A DNA stretch of 64,000 nucleotides, from assembly GCA_934456435.1 (NCBI GenBank), contig CAKSHH010000009.1, positions 27,098 through 91,097 of the forward strand, in the 5' to 3' direction. A program made the translations under genes and the position numbers. The first letter of the stretch is position 1. Every line of letters begins with the position of its first letter. Shown here piece after piece: positions 41,342-50,772 of the stretch. This DNA is from an uncultured Eubacteriales bacterium (lineage in GTDB: Bacteria > Bacillota > Clostridia > Oscillospirales > Acutalibacteraceae). The notes under the pieces are model-generated. The model was given only the letters and a program-made list of their open reading frames with translations, was not told where the DNA came from and did no database searches.

Positions 41342-42604
41342 TCAGTTTGAGGAGGAAAATTCCGAAAGGAAGCTGTCCACGTCAAAATTTTCGGGAACGA
41401 CATTTTCTTCCTTTTTCTTTTGCGGCTTGCCGAAGTTCCTAAGAAAGTCGTCAACCTCAAAATCGGGCGCGGAATCCGCAGCCGTGTTTTCGGCGAAGTT
41501 TCCCGTCTCGCCCTTAAAGCATTCAAGCTTCCTGCGATTTATCTCTTCGGGAGAGAGACCGCCGGCGGTGTTGTTTTTCGGAGTCTTGTTCATCAGCTCA
41601 TCGAATATTTTATCCTCCGGTGAGATTTTCTTCGGACTTTCGGTAATATTTCTGAACTGACTGGGACTTATCGTCTCAATGTCGGGAAGCTTGTCGGCGG
41701 AATATTTGCTTTCGTGCGGATGCTCCTCCGCTTCACTTTCACGAGCTTTTTCAATGGCTCGGATTTCTTTTTTCTTTTTCATCTGACAGTAAACGCCGAT
41801 GAAAATAAGCGCTGCAAGACGAACCAAAAGCAAGCTGAACGACGTTGTGATTCGCGTGGTGGAATCGAAAATATGAAGGCAGGCAATAAAGAATGTGCAA
41901 ACATAGCTGTCAACTGCCGCCGCGGCGATTGAACCGTTCAGCTTCGTGAGTGTGCCGCGAATGATTCCCGACATAAACTCGCAGATCAGGCTCGGAATTA
42001 TAATTCTTGCGGCAATTTCCGCCGTTGCATAGTCCGTGGTGATAAAGTTCCTGATGAATTTCGGCAGAACAAATGCCGTAAAAAGCAGCGACTGAAAAAG
42101 ATTCGCGACATTAAAATCGGTAATTTTTTCAAATTTTTTTATCAAAAATCCGCGGAAAAATGTTTCCTGAAAGAGGACGGTGAAAATCGAAGTCGCCGCA
42201 TAGATACCGACACAGGCGGCTGTTTTGAGCGAGCTTCCCTTGTCGATATACCGCATACCGGGTGAATAAAAAGCGAATTTCAAAGCTTCCGGATCCGCGG
42301 CCTTTATAACGACGATTTCCACAGCCGTTACGAGCACAAGCGGAACGATCGAAAAAAATCCTCCGAGTGCAAGCGCCTGTGTAAATTTTTTCTTGTTCTT
42401 GGTCAGCCCGTATGATTTTATGTGCTCCAAACCGAACAGCACGGTCATAACCATAACGACAATGCCGAGAAAGTCGGAATAAAAATTGTTGCCGAGAACG
42501 GTTTGGTCAGATTTTAAGAAAAAAGCGTCGACCGCAAAAAGCACGAGCATAACAAAATACATCGTCAAAGTGCGGGGAAGAAGCTTTCCTTTCGGATCAC
42601 TCAT
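41342..42604 (-). CDS. CPBP-like intramembrane protein with long acidic tail
   Basis: A 420-residue protein with eight or so membrane helices in the first 270 residues, followed by a charged cytoplasmic tail of about 150 residues. FQETFFRGFLIKKFEK resembles the EExxxR motif of CPBP (Abi) intramembrane proteases, but the first Glu is Gln and the later FxxxH and HxxxN/D-type motifs are not evident. It may be a non-proteolytic member or a scaffold. The tail contains repeated SPEE/SPED motifs. No operon partner. Confidence 0.65.
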   Translation of the reverse strand: MSDPKGKLLPRTLTMYFVMLVLFAVDAFFLKSDQTVLGNNFYSDFLGIVVMVMTVLFGLEHIKSYGLTKNKKKFTQALALGGFFSIVPLVLVTAVEIVVIKAADPEALKFAFYSPGMRYIDKGSSLKTAACVGIYAATSIFTVLFQETFFRGFLIKKFEKITDFNVANLFQSLLFTAFVLPKFIRNFITTDYATAEIAARIIIPSLICEFMSGIIRGTLTKLNGSIAAAAVDSYVCTFFIACLHIFDSTTRITTSFSLLLVRLAALIFIGVYCQMKKKKEIRAIEKARESEAEEHPHESKYSADKLPDIETISPSQFRNITESPKKISPEDKIFDELMNKTPKNNTAGGLSPEEINRRKLECFKGETGNFAENTAADSAPDFEVDDFLRNFGKPQKKKEENVVPENFDVDSFLSEFSSSN

Positions 42605-42646
42605 TTTGTCACATCCCTTTAATATTGCGAGTAATTATACCACATA

Positions 42647-43711
42647 TTATTCCGTTGTGCAATAAAAATTTGATTCCCATGCAGGAAGATAGGGATGGTG
42701 GCAAAAATGGATTTTGTAATCGGGGCAGAGGAAAATGATTTTCTGCGGCAGTATGAACATATCGCTGTTGCGGTGGTAGGCGCATATATAGAGCTTCGGC
42801 TTGTATTTTTTTATTGTATTTTCCGCTCCGTCAAGGGCTTTTTCCTCGCTGCCTTCAATGTCGGCCTTGAGAAAGGTTATCTCTTTGCCGCCGAGAATGT
42901 TATCGACGCTGTCGGCAGGAATTTCAATTTTTCCGCTCTGCGAAAGCTTTGAGTTTCTGCCCTTTTTCTTTTCAAAGTGCAGAGTTGTTTTCTCGTTCCA
43001 GACAGCCAGGTTAAAGGTTTCGATATTATCAACCTCTTTGGCGAAAGCGGTCAGCTTTTTGTAGTTTTTGGGGTCAGCCTCCACGGCGTAGATTTTTCTG
43101 TACCGACCGTTCACCGCGCTCAGAAATTCTCTCACCGTGTCGCCGTCGTAAGCGCCGAGATCCATCATAATTTCTTCATCCCGGAGCTTGAGATATTCGG
43201 AATAAACGTCGGACTTTTCCTTTTCACAGTCGAAAAGATATTCCGTTTTGCCGCTGACCTTGAAGTTGAGCACGTCAATAAAGCTCTTTTGGGAAAAGTC
43301 ATCAGCAAGCAGGGAATACGCGCGGTCAAATTCTTCGTCGTGCGCTTCAATATATTCGCGTGTGAAAAGCCCGTCGTCAACTATCGGAACATTCGGGAAA
43401 AACAGGGCGTGACGGGAGGACAGCTCCTTAACGCGGCTGAGCATTTTTTTGTCGTGGACGGCGAACGCCATAACTATCACAAAGTCATCGTATTTTTCGC
43501 AAACCTCGTCATACCGCAGAACCTTTTTGCCGCGGAAGCTGTGACCGCGGACAAATTCGTCGCTTGCGAAGATGTCGGCAAATTCAATTCCGAGCTCTTG
43601 AAGCCGGTCGATTATCATATCTGCGCCGTTTCCCATTCCATATATCACGATGGGAAGCTCGGTATCTCTGAGCGAATCCCACACATTTTTTTCTTTAATT
43701 TTTTCAATCAT
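42647..43711 (-). CDS. FkbM-family methyltransferase
   Basis: SAM-dependent methyltransferase-like protein. The N-terminal part (PIVIYGMGNGADMIIDRLQE) is a small nucleotide-binding-like domain and the C-terminal FkbM domain has the SAM loop MDLGAYDGDTVREFL, the EADPKNYKKL block and FLKADIEGSEEKAL. Family members O-methylate sugars or polyketides. The start MIEKIKEKNVWD (43711) was preferred to 43759; the ribosome site is weak. It is divergent from a glycoside-hydrolase-like gene, which suits glycan modification. Confidence 0.85.
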   Translation of the reverse strand: MIEKIKEKNVWDSLRDTELPIVIYGMGNGADMIIDRLQELGIEFADIFASDEFVRGHSFRGKKVLRYDEVCEKYDDFVIVMAFAVHDKKMLSRVKELSSRHALFFPNVPIVDDGLFTREYIEAHDEEFDRAYSLLADDFSQKSFIDVLNFKVSGKTEYLFDCEKEKSDVYSEYLKLRDEEIMMDLGAYDGDTVREFLSAVNGRYRKIYAVEADPKNYKKLTAFAKEVDNIETFNLAVWNEKTTLHFEKKKGRNSKLSQSGKIEIPADSVDNILGGKEITFLKADIEGSEEKALDGAENTIKKYKPKLYICAYHRNSDMFILPQKIIFLCPDYKIHFCHHPYLPAWESNFYCTTE

Positions 43712-43846
43712 TATTTCATCGCTTTCTTTTTGGTAATCGCTGAATATATCACAGCACAATTCTCGGCGGCTGCCTTAATTTCCTATTGCCTAATCAACTT
43801 CATTTATGATATACTAAAACAAAAAAATAATCAAGGCTGTGGTCAA

Positions 43847-46036
43847 GTGAAATATAATTTTAACGGTATGGCAATCATCGCCGTCGGAGAAAAAGAAAAA
43901 GTTGCGGCTGATTTTTTGGCTAAAGAAATCGAAATGAAAACAGGCAAAGGACCTGCCGTCTGTGAAAGTAAGGCGGACGGCTGCTTTGTCGAGCTGAGAC
44001 TCGAAAATCCGAGCGACAGCGAGAGCTTTTTCATTGAGCAGAACGGCTGTGAAATTACCATGACGGCTCACCGCTTGCGCGGACTGATTTATTCGGCGGC
44101 AAGGTTTGTGAGAAAGTGCGTTATTGAGAAAGGTGACCTGATTCTTACAAAGGATATCACGGGTGAATATTCGCCGTATATGAAGGTCAGGGGACATCAG
44201 CTCAGCTACACCGATATGAACAATACATACGAGGCGTGGGACGCGGCTCAGTACGAGAGATATATTCTTGACCTTATGATGTTCGGTATGAACACGGTCG
44301 AAGCCTGCCTTGCTTCGGACGAAAAAAGAACGCCGATTATGAAATACAGCTTTGAGGAAGCAATGAAAATCAAATCGGAAATCTGCAAAAAGTATGACCT
44401 TGAGCTGTCTCTGTGGAGCTGTTATACGAGCCGCCTCAGCGACGAGGAGAGCGCGGATTACCTCTGCAAAACCTGTGCGCCGAGCCCCGGACTTGATGTT
44501 TTCTTTCCTGCAGGAGGCGATCCCGGTGATCTTCGGGCGGACGAGTTCTTTAAAAGGTGCGAAAAGGTCAAGGAGGAGCTGCAAAAGCAGTTCCCGAATG
44601 TCAAGCTCTGGCCGTCGGCACAGGCTCCGCACGAATATCCCGACTGGGGAGAATGTTTCAAACGTGAAATGGCAAAGCTTCCGGAGGAGATAGACGGCGT
44701 TATTTACGGCCCGAATCATCCGTTCACGCTCGACGAGATGCGCCGTTCGATTGACCCGAAATATGAAATCAGATATTATCCCGACGTGTGCCATAATGTG
44801 CGCTGTGAAATTCCCGTGCACTTTGACCGCGACGACTGGCACTATGCATACGCCGCAACGCTCAGCCGTGAGGCAATAAATCCGAGACCGAGCGAATACC
44901 GACTTGTGCACAGGCTTACAAGGCAGTATGTGTGCGGCAGCGTTTCTTACTCGGAGGGCGTAAATGACGACGTAAATAAATTTATTTTCAGTGACCTTGA
45001 TTTTGATCCGAACTGTGACATCAGGGAGACGCTCAGGGACTATGCGAGGTGCTTCCTGCCCGGCTTTGATCCCGAAAAGATTGCCGACATTATTTTCGGA
45101 CTGGAGCAAAACTGGATAGGCGATCCTGCCGAAAATTCGTCGGTTGACAACGTTTATAATTTGCTTCTGTCGCTTAAAAACGACGCTGTGCTCGAAAACT
45201 GGCGTTTTGTACTTTTGTTGTTCAGAGCGAGCTGTGACAAGGTCGTGCGCGACCGAAGAATATTTGAACTCGGGCTGATTGACGACGCCGCAACCAAGAT
45301 CAGAAAAGGTGAGATAGAAGCGGCGCGCGAAATACTCGCTGAGGAATATCCGCAGAGCTACAAGGAGCTGCGCGGCAGTCTTTTCCCGCTTGCCGAGAGG
45401 CTGAACAGACTTATCGGTATGCAGCTTGACGTTGAACACTTCGGCGGAATGAATGTTGAAAGGGGCTGTACCCTGGACACGATAGATATACCCGTTACGG
45501 ACAGACAGTATCTGTTCAAAAAGCTGAATGAACACCCCGACAGGGAATATATGACCGACATTCTTGACAGAAACAAGGTCGAACGCGACGAGTTTTATTT
45601 CTCCTTTGCCGAGCACGGATTTGAGGTTATCGGAAGACAAAATGGCGAGTTCTATATGAACTTTGTCGGCGACGATAACACGGACGGCAGTATGCCGATG
45701 TGTATGACAAAGGTGTATGACCATTTCAATTTTGACTGCAAGGTCGCAGGACTTACCGGCGGAGATTACGGATTGAGAATCACATACAAATCGCGCCCGA
45801 ACGATAAAATAATTCACCACAAAATTACATTCAATGGCGACGTTCTTTATGACGGACCGCAGTTCGGCGGACGCCGCGACGAGGACTACGAAAAGAAGTA
45901 TCTTGTCGGAGGCTATCAGAGCATCGTTTACGACGTTCCGTCAAGATTTTTTGTGAACGGCTGTGCCGATATTGAAATCACGGAGCCGATTGACGGATTT
46001 ATGTTCAGCGAGTTCCGCCTGACGAAGAAGAGGTGA
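43847..46036 (+). CDS. Putative glycoside hydrolase (GH20/GH67-like architecture)
   Basis: A protein of 729 residues without a signal peptide, probably cytoplasmic. The N-terminal 110 residues look like the alpha/beta 'hexosaminidase domain 2' that precedes GH20, GH67 and GH84 barrels. A central TIM-barrel-like region follows (YILDLMMFGMNTVEACLASD, FFPAGGDPGD, YYPDVCHNV) with conserved YSEGVNDDVNKF, then a helical domain and a C-terminal beta-sandwich. I cannot place it in one GH family. The start is GTG at 43847; the frame is open to 42977 but that part is antisense to the methyltransferase gene. Confidence 0.65.
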   Translation: MKYNFNGMAIIAVGEKEKVAADFLAKEIEMKTGKGPAVCESKADGCFVELRLENPSDSESFFIEQNGCEITMTAHRLRGLIYSAARFVRKCVIEKGDLILTKDITGEYSPYMKVRGHQLSYTDMNNTYEAWDAAQYERYILDLMMFGMNTVEACLASDEKRTPIMKYSFEEAMKIKSEICKKYDLELSLWSCYTSRLSDEESADYLCKTCAPSPGLDVFFPAGGDPGDLRADEFFKRCEKVKEELQKQFPNVKLWPSAQAPHEYPDWGECFKREMAKLPEEIDGVIYGPNHPFTLDEMRRSIDPKYEIRYYPDVCHNVRCEIPVHFDRDDWHYAYAATLSREAINPRPSEYRLVHRLTRQYVCGSVSYSEGVNDDVNKFIFSDLDFDPNCDIRETLRDYARCFLPGFDPEKIADIIFGLEQNWIGDPAENSSVDNVYNLLLSLKNDAVLENWRFVLLLFRASCDKVVRDRRIFELGLIDDAATKIRKGEIEAAREILAEEYPQSYKELRGSLFPLAERLNRLIGMQLDVEHFGGMNVERGCTLDTIDIPVTDRQYLFKKLNEHPDREYMTDILDRNKVERDEFYFSFAEHGFEVIGRQNGEFYMNFVGDDNTDGSMPMCMTKVYDHFNFDCKVAGLTGGDYGLRITYKSRPNDKIIHHKITFNGDVLYDGPQFGGRRDEDYEKKYLVGGYQSIVYDVPSRFFVNGCADIEITEPIDGFMFSEFRLTKKR

Positions 46037-46041
46037 GCGTA

Positions 46042-47043
46042 TTGCCGAAATACAGCGTACTTATAAGTGTATATAACGGTGAAAAATATCTTGCCGAGTG
46101 TTTGGATTCGGTTCTTGCACAGAGCTGTACGGATTTTGAAATCGTTGCCGTTGACGACGGATCGACCGATTCAAGCGGAACGATTCTTGACGGCTATGCA
46201 AAAAAAGATTCGAGAATAAAGGTTGTGCACAAAAAGAACCAGGGAGTTAATCTCGCGCGCAGGACTGCGTTTGAAAACTCGGTCGGTGAGTATATACTGA
46301 CGGTTGACTGCGACGACCTGATAGACAGCGAGCTTATAAAATCGGTGGATGAAAAAATCTGCAAGTTCGGCTGTGACCTTGTGCTTTTCGATGTGCTCAG
46401 CTTCTATGATGATCCGTCACGCAACAGGGTGAAAACGCTGATGGAGGAGGAACGCGTGATAGAGCGCGAGGACAAAAAGCTTTTGTATAAGCTCCTCCTC
46501 GGAAGAAAAATGAATCCGCTGTGGATGAAATGCTGTCGGCGCGAAAGCTACGGAAAGGGCTTTGAATATGAGAGCTTCACGGCGATGTGCCATGGCGAGG
46601 ACTGGTTTCAGTCGGCGGAGATAATCCACTCGATGCAGAGAGGGTATTATATTAAAAAGCCCCTTTATCATTACAGACGGCTGGAGGGCGGACTTTCCCG
46701 TAAATATGATGTAAATTCGCTTCGGCTCAATTCGGATTCCCTGCATGAGGTTATGAAGATGATAAAGGACGACGGCTGCTTTGACAGCGAGATTGAGGCA
46801 AAGGGAAGAGCCTACGCGCGAATGGTCGTCAACACATTTTTGCTTGCGCTGTCGGAATCGGAGCTGACGGAAAAAGAAAAAATCGGCACGGTTAAGAAAA
46901 TAACCGATACCGATATTTATAAGATTGCTGTTGACCGCCGTTCCGATGTCGGCTCAACGAAGCTCACAGTTCTGAAATTCCGTTTGCTTAAATTCGGGAA
47001 GTATAAGCTGCTTTTTGAATTGATAAAAAGCAGAAATCAGTAA
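46042..47043 (+). CDS. Glycosyltransferase family 2
   Basis: A 333-residue GT-A transferase: YSVLISVYNGEKYLAECLDS, VDDGSTDSSG, and the DxD-like TVDCDDLI near residue 93, followed by a helical C-terminal region. It starts at TTG 46042, about nine bases after AGAGG; the GTG at 46033 overlaps the stop of the preceding gene and lacks spacing. Coupled to the glycoside-hydrolase-like gene, so the two probably act on related glycans. Confidence 0.9.
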   Translation: MPKYSVLISVYNGEKYLAECLDSVLAQSCTDFEIVAVDDGSTDSSGTILDGYAKKDSRIKVVHKKNQGVNLARRTAFENSVGEYILTVDCDDLIDSELIKSVDEKICKFGCDLVLFDVLSFYDDPSRNRVKTLMEEERVIEREDKKLLYKLLLGRKMNPLWMKCCRRESYGKGFEYESFTAMCHGEDWFQSAEIIHSMQRGYYIKKPLYHYRRLEGGLSRKYDVNSLRLNSDSLHEVMKMIKDDGCFDSEIEAKGRAYARMVVNTFLLALSESELTEKEKIGTVKKITDTDIYKIAVDRRSDVGSTKLTVLKFRLLKFGKYKLLFELIKSRNQ

Positions 47044-47072
47044 TTTTTTGCGTGCTAAAAGAGGAGTGAACT

Positions 47073-48152
47073 ATGAAAAAAATTATTTCAATAATTCTTT
47101 CGATTTTTACAGTCTTTCTTATTACGGTACCGTGCACCGATGCTAAAGAACAAAGCTTTGATTTTTCAGGTGCCGATATTGATTTTTCCAAATGCATTGA
47201 CGTTGCCGATCTTTGGATAAGAGACCCGTTCATTGTACTTTATGAAGATGTGTATTTCATGTACGGAACGGTCGGACATTTCAACGGCTACGGCTGTTAT
47301 GTCAGCTATGACCTTGAAACGTGGTACGGACCGACATGCGTTTTTAATGCGGATACCGCCGAAAATTTTGACGGGGTAGGAGATTATTGGGCTGCCGAGT
47401 GCCATTACTATGATGGAAATTTCTATCTTTTTGCCACTTATAAATCCGGCAAAACTGGTTATCGCGGAACATCTGTATTTAAATCAGAAAGTCCGCTCGG
47501 ACCTTTTGCAGAGATAAGTGACGGACATGTAACACCTCACACAAGGGATTGCATTGACGGCACCTTGTATGTTGAGGATGGCGTTCCGTACATGGTTTAT
47601 GTTGAGGAGTTCACAAGCGAAGCCGATTCAATCGGCGGTATGGCTTATGTTCGGCTCAGTGATGATCTTTCTCGTGCTGTGTCCGAGTCGGTTACGATTT
47701 TTAAAGCAAATGAACCGATTTGGGTTGATAAAGACAACCATGTTACCGACGGACCGTTTTTATACAAGACCTCCGAGGGTAAGCTTTATATGCTTTGGTC
47801 AACACATTATGAGGGGTACAAAACCGCAACGGCATTTTCGTTGAACGGAAAGCTGAACGGAAAATGGCATCAAAGCTCACGTCCTATTTACAAAAATGAC
47901 AAGCACAACGCACAGGACGGCGGACATGGAATGATTTTTACCGATAAGGGCGGCAGACTGATGATGGTAATTCATTCGCCGAATTCCGGTGACACAAGAA
48001 TCAAACTCATAGAGCTTGAGGATAAGGGCGACTATATCGCTCGAAAAAACGCTTCCCTTTGGAACAGCATCGCAAGCCATGTAGATATCTGCTTTTGGAC
48101 TGTAGTGGATTTTTTCGCAAATATATTTAATAAAATTTTCGCTGACTGTTAA
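47073..48152 (+). CDS. Secreted GH43-like beta-propeller glycosidase
   Basis: A 359-residue protein with a signal peptide (1-24, ending CTDAKE). The five-bladed propeller pattern of clan GH-F is visible: RDPFIVLYEDVYFMYGT (general base Asp), WAAECHYYDGNFYLFATY, CIDGTLYVEDGVPYMVYVEE and VTDGPFLYKTSEGKLYMLWS. Such enzymes remove arabinose or xylose side chains from hemicellulose. The C-terminus is hydrophobic, not a dockerin. Its stop overlaps that of the convergent MATE gene by two bases, leaving no room for a terminator. Confidence 0.85.
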   Translation: MKKIISIILSIFTVFLITVPCTDAKEQSFDFSGADIDFSKCIDVADLWIRDPFIVLYEDVYFMYGTVGHFNGYGCYVSYDLETWYGPTCVFNADTAENFDGVGDYWAAECHYYDGNFYLFATYKSGKTGYRGTSVFKSESPLGPFAEISDGHVTPHTRDCIDGTLYVEDGVPYMVYVEEFTSEADSIGGMAYVRLSDDLSRAVSESVTIFKANEPIWVDKDNHVTDGPFLYKTSEGKLYMLWSTHYEGYKTATAFSLNGKLNGKWHQSSRPIYKNDKHNAQDGGHGMIFTDKGGRLMMVIHSPNSGDTRIKLIELEDKGDYIARKNASLWNSIASHVDICFWTVVDFFANIFNKIFADC

Positions 48153-49552
48153 GTGTTATGATTTTTTAAGCTCTTATCAATATGAATAAGAACTGCGAGT
48201 GAAGCGACAACGGTTATGATATCCGCGATCGCCATGAACCAAAGCAGACCGTCAAGTCCGAACCAAATCGGCAGGAGAAGCACAAGACCGACGCCGCACA
48301 CAATTTCCCTGAGCATTGAAAGCAGGGTAGACGTTCCAGCCTTGCCGAGGGATTGCAGAAAAATTGTTACACCCTTGTTGACGCAGGAGAGAACCGTCGC
48401 GCAAAGGATTATGCGAATGGCTTTGATTGCAAACTGAGTGTAATAAACGCTCTCGTTACCCGCGCCGAAAATGCCGATAAGCTGTGTCGGGAAAAGCTCA
48501 AAAATTATTGTTGCTATGAGACCTGCGACCGCTTCGGCAAGCATGAGCAGACGCATAAGCTCGCGCACCCTGTCCCTGCGTCCTGCACCGAGGTTGAAGC
48601 CGACAATCGGAATACAGCCCGCCGACATACCTATCGCGATTGACATAATTATCTGGAAAAATTTAAGAACAATGCCGATGACTGCCGTCGGTATTTGGGC
48701 GTACTCTGTCTGACCGAAAATCGGATCGAGTGCGCCGTATTTTTTGCACATATTGAGTACCGCCGCCATTGAAAAGACAATAGAAATCTGTGCGAGAAAG
48801 CTTGACGCGCCGAGCGGAATTATTTTAAAAATAACCGATTTGTCGAGGACGAAGCTTGCTTTGCAAAGCGTAACGCTTTTTATTTTTAAAAGATAGATGA
48901 ACGAGAGAACGGCGGAGAGAATCTGACCAATTACCGTTGCGACTGCCGCGCCCATCATGCCCCAATGAAATTTAAAAATGAATATCGGGTCAAGGATACA
49001 GTTGCTTATTGCGCCGACAAGCAGAGTTATCATTGCGAAGCGAGGATTGCCGTCGGAACGGATTATCGGATTGAGCGCCTGACCGGACATATAAAACGGT
49101 ATGCCGAGCGAAATCCAAAAGAAGTATTCCTTTGAAAGATTGAACGTTTCCTCGTTGACCGTGCCGCCGAAAGCCGTTATAATTCGGTCGGCAAAAATCA
49201 AGTAAATTGTCATGAGAACAAGGCTTGAAGCGATGGTCAGCAGAACCGAATTGCCGATGCTTTTGTGCGCTTTTTCAAAGTCCTTTGCGCCCAGGCGAAT
49301 ACTGACGAATGCACCGCAGCCGTCGCCGATCATGGTCGCGATTGCGAGGGCAATGACCGTCAGCGGAAAGACGACCGAGTTTGCCGCGTTGCCGTAAGAG
49401 CCGAGGTAGTCGGCGTTGGCAATGAAAATCTGATCGACGATATTGTAAAGCGCGCCGACGAGCAGCGAGATTATGCACGGCAGGGAAAATTTACGCATGA
49501 GCTTGCCGACTTTCTCCGTTTCCAAAAATGAATTGACCTTTGTTTCTTCCAT
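48149..49552 (-). CDS. MATE-family efflux transporter
   Basis: A 467-residue multidrug/toxin extrusion protein with twelve membrane helices in two homologous halves (PCIISLLVGALYNIVDQIFI ... MSAGCIPIVGFNLGAGRRDR). It exports cationic compounds using H+ or Na+ gradients; the substrate is unknown. The start MEETKVNSFLETEKVG at 49552 is seven bases after AGGAGG. A leader of about 180 bases with a strong terminator just ahead of the gene suggests induction by transcription attenuation. Confidence 0.93.
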   Translation of the reverse strand: MEETKVNSFLETEKVGKLMRKFSLPCIISLLVGALYNIVDQIFIANADYLGSYGNAANSVVFPLTVIALAIATMIGDGCGAFVSIRLGAKDFEKAHKSIGNSVLLTIASSLVLMTIYLIFADRIITAFGGTVNEETFNLSKEYFFWISLGIPFYMSGQALNPIIRSDGNPRFAMITLLVGAISNCILDPIFIFKFHWGMMGAAVATVIGQILSAVLSFIYLLKIKSVTLCKASFVLDKSVIFKIIPLGASSFLAQISIVFSMAAVLNMCKKYGALDPIFGQTEYAQIPTAVIGIVLKFFQIIMSIAIGMSAGCIPIVGFNLGAGRRDRVRELMRLLMLAEAVAGLIATIIFELFPTQLIGIFGAGNESVYYTQFAIKAIRIILCATVLSCVNKGVTIFLQSLGKAGTSTLLSMLREIVCGVGLVLLLPIWFGLDGLLWFMAIADIITVVASLAVLIHIDKSLKNHNT

Positions 49553-49582
49553 AATGAAGCCTCCTGTCGCTTTACAACACAA

Positions 49583-49611
49583 ACAAAAAAGCACACGCAT
49601 AAAGCGTGTGC
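49583..49611 (-). terminator. Leader terminator ahead of the MATE gene
   Basis: On the minus strand, GCACACGC-TTTAT-GCGTGTGC is followed by TTTTTTG. It is placed 30 bases before the MATE start and about 120 bases after the promoter, i.e. as an attenuator. Confidence 0.8.
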
Positions 49612-49729
49612 CGACAGTCGGTCATCAACGGTACACGCAAGGCTTGTGCTCTGTTTCGTATCAGGACAGGCGTCCGTGTATCGTGTCTTCAAGCTATTTT
49701 GTTGATTAGATTGCAATAAACATTTGCAG
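49612..49729 (-). promoter_or_regulatory. Attenuator-like leader of the MATE gene
   Basis: The leader between promoter and terminator is rich in mutually complementary blocks, such as GGAC/GTCC in GGACGCCTGTCC, and ACACG/CGTGT pairs that could compete with the terminator stem. A 17-codon frame, MTDCRHTLYACAFLFVL, spans the terminator but has no good ribosome site. No known riboswitch consensus was recognised. Confidence 0.45.
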
Positions 49730-49735
49730 TTATAT

Positions 49736-49763
49736 ATTATACATTATTTTTTAAAAATGTCAA
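49736..49763 (-). promoter_or_regulatory. Promoter of the MATE leader
   Basis: TTGACA (49763-49758, minus strand) and TATAAT (49741-49736) with a 16-base spacer, immediately after the tsaD stop. Confidence 0.8.
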
Positions 49764-49767
49764 AGCG

Positions 49768-50772
49768 TTATTCAATGCTCATTGTCGCGTAGGCGTTGAG
49801 GGACATATCGGCGGTGTTGCCGCTGATAAATTCATAGTAGCCCTGAGCACCTACCATTGCGCCGTTGTCGCCGCAGTATTTGAGTTCGGGCGCGTAAAGC
49901 TGCCAGCCGTTCTTTTTGCAGAGAGCTTCCATATCGCGGCGCAGAACAGAGTTAGCCGAAACGCCTCCGGCAAGCACAATTTTTTTGTAGCCGAGATCCC
50001 TTGCGGCCTTTTCCGTGTTTTCGGTCAGACAGCGGACAACCGCCTTGATGTATGACGCGCCGAGGTCGGGAACGTTTATCTCTTCTCCCTTTTGCTTAGC
50101 AATGTTGATGGTGTTCAGCGCGGCTGTTTTCAGACCCGAAAAGCTGAAGTCGTAAGGTGCGCCGTCGACCCTCGGATGAGGCATTTTGTATGCTTTCGGA
50201 TTGCCGTCCTTGGCAACGCGGTCAAGGTTAAGGCCGCCGGGGTAGGGCAGACCCATGGCTCGCGCCGCCTTGTCCATCGCTTCTCCTGCGGCGTCGTCGT
50301 GGGTGTAGCCGACTATTTTGAACTTCGTATAGTCCTTGACCTCGACGATGTGGCTGTGTCCGCCCGAAACGACAAGGCAAAGGAACTCAGGCTCAAGTTC
50401 GGAGTGGGTGATGTAGTTTGCGGCAATGTGTGAACGCAGATGATGCACGGGAACAAGCGGAATACCGCTTGCCAGCGAAAGCCCCTTGGCGTAATTCACT
50501 CCGACGAGAAGAGCTCCGATCAGTCCGGGCGCGTAGGTTACGGCTATTGCCGAAATGTCGTCAAGAGTACAGCCGGCATCACTAAGCGCCTTGCCGACGA
50601 CACCCGAAACGGCTTCAACGTGACGTCGGGAAGCGATTTCAGGCACAACTCCGCCGTAGATTATATGCTCCTGAACCTGGGAGGCAACAACGCTTGATAG
50701 CACCTTGCGTCCGTCTTCGACAACTGCCGCCGCCGTCTCGTCACAGGAGGATTCCAAAGATAAAATTTTCAT
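49768..50772 (-). CDS. tsaD: tRNA threonylcarbamoyladenosine transferase TsaD
   Basis: Catalytic subunit of the t6A37 tRNA modification enzyme; transfers the threonylcarbamoyl group to adenosine 37 with TsaB and TsaE. The 334 residues show SLESSCDETAAAVV, the metal-binding VHHLRSHIAAN, the nucleotide-binding VVSGGHSHIV and VLAGGVSANSVLR. It overlaps the upstream PTP-RimI gene by four bases; tsaD next to rimI is a common arrangement. Confidence 0.96.
   Translation of the reverse strand: MKILSLESSCDETAAAVVEDGRKVLSSVVASQVQEHIIYGGVVPEIASRRHVEAVSGVVGKALSDAGCTLDDISAIAVTYAPGLIGALLVGVNYAKGLSLASGIPLVPVHHLRSHIAANYITHSELEPEFLCLVVSGGHSHIVEVKDYTKFKIVGYTHDDAAGEAMDKAARAMGLPYPGGLNLDRVAKDGNPKAYKMPHPRVDGAPYDFSFSGLKTAALNTINIAKQKGEEINVPDLGASYIKAVVRCLTENTEKAARDLGYKKIVLAGGVSANSVLRRDMEALCKKNGWQLYAPELKYCGDNGAMVGAQGYYEFISGNTADMSLNAYATMSIE

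Noticed and set aside
42977..43846. N-terminal extension of the glycoside-hydrolase-like frame
   Set aside because: It lies antisense to the FkbM methyltransferase gene, has no homology-like features, and a GTG start at 43847 explains the real gene.
43814..45820. A 668-codon open frame on the minus strand, opposite the glycoside-hydrolase-like gene
   Set aside because: It has no domain, poor residue composition (many His, Arg, Val runs) and mirrors the codon structure of the real gene on the other strand; it is a shadow.
49612..49729. Guanidine or other known efflux-linked riboswitch before the MATE gene
   Set aside because: No conserved core of a known class could be matched by eye, so only an attenuator-like leader is claimed.
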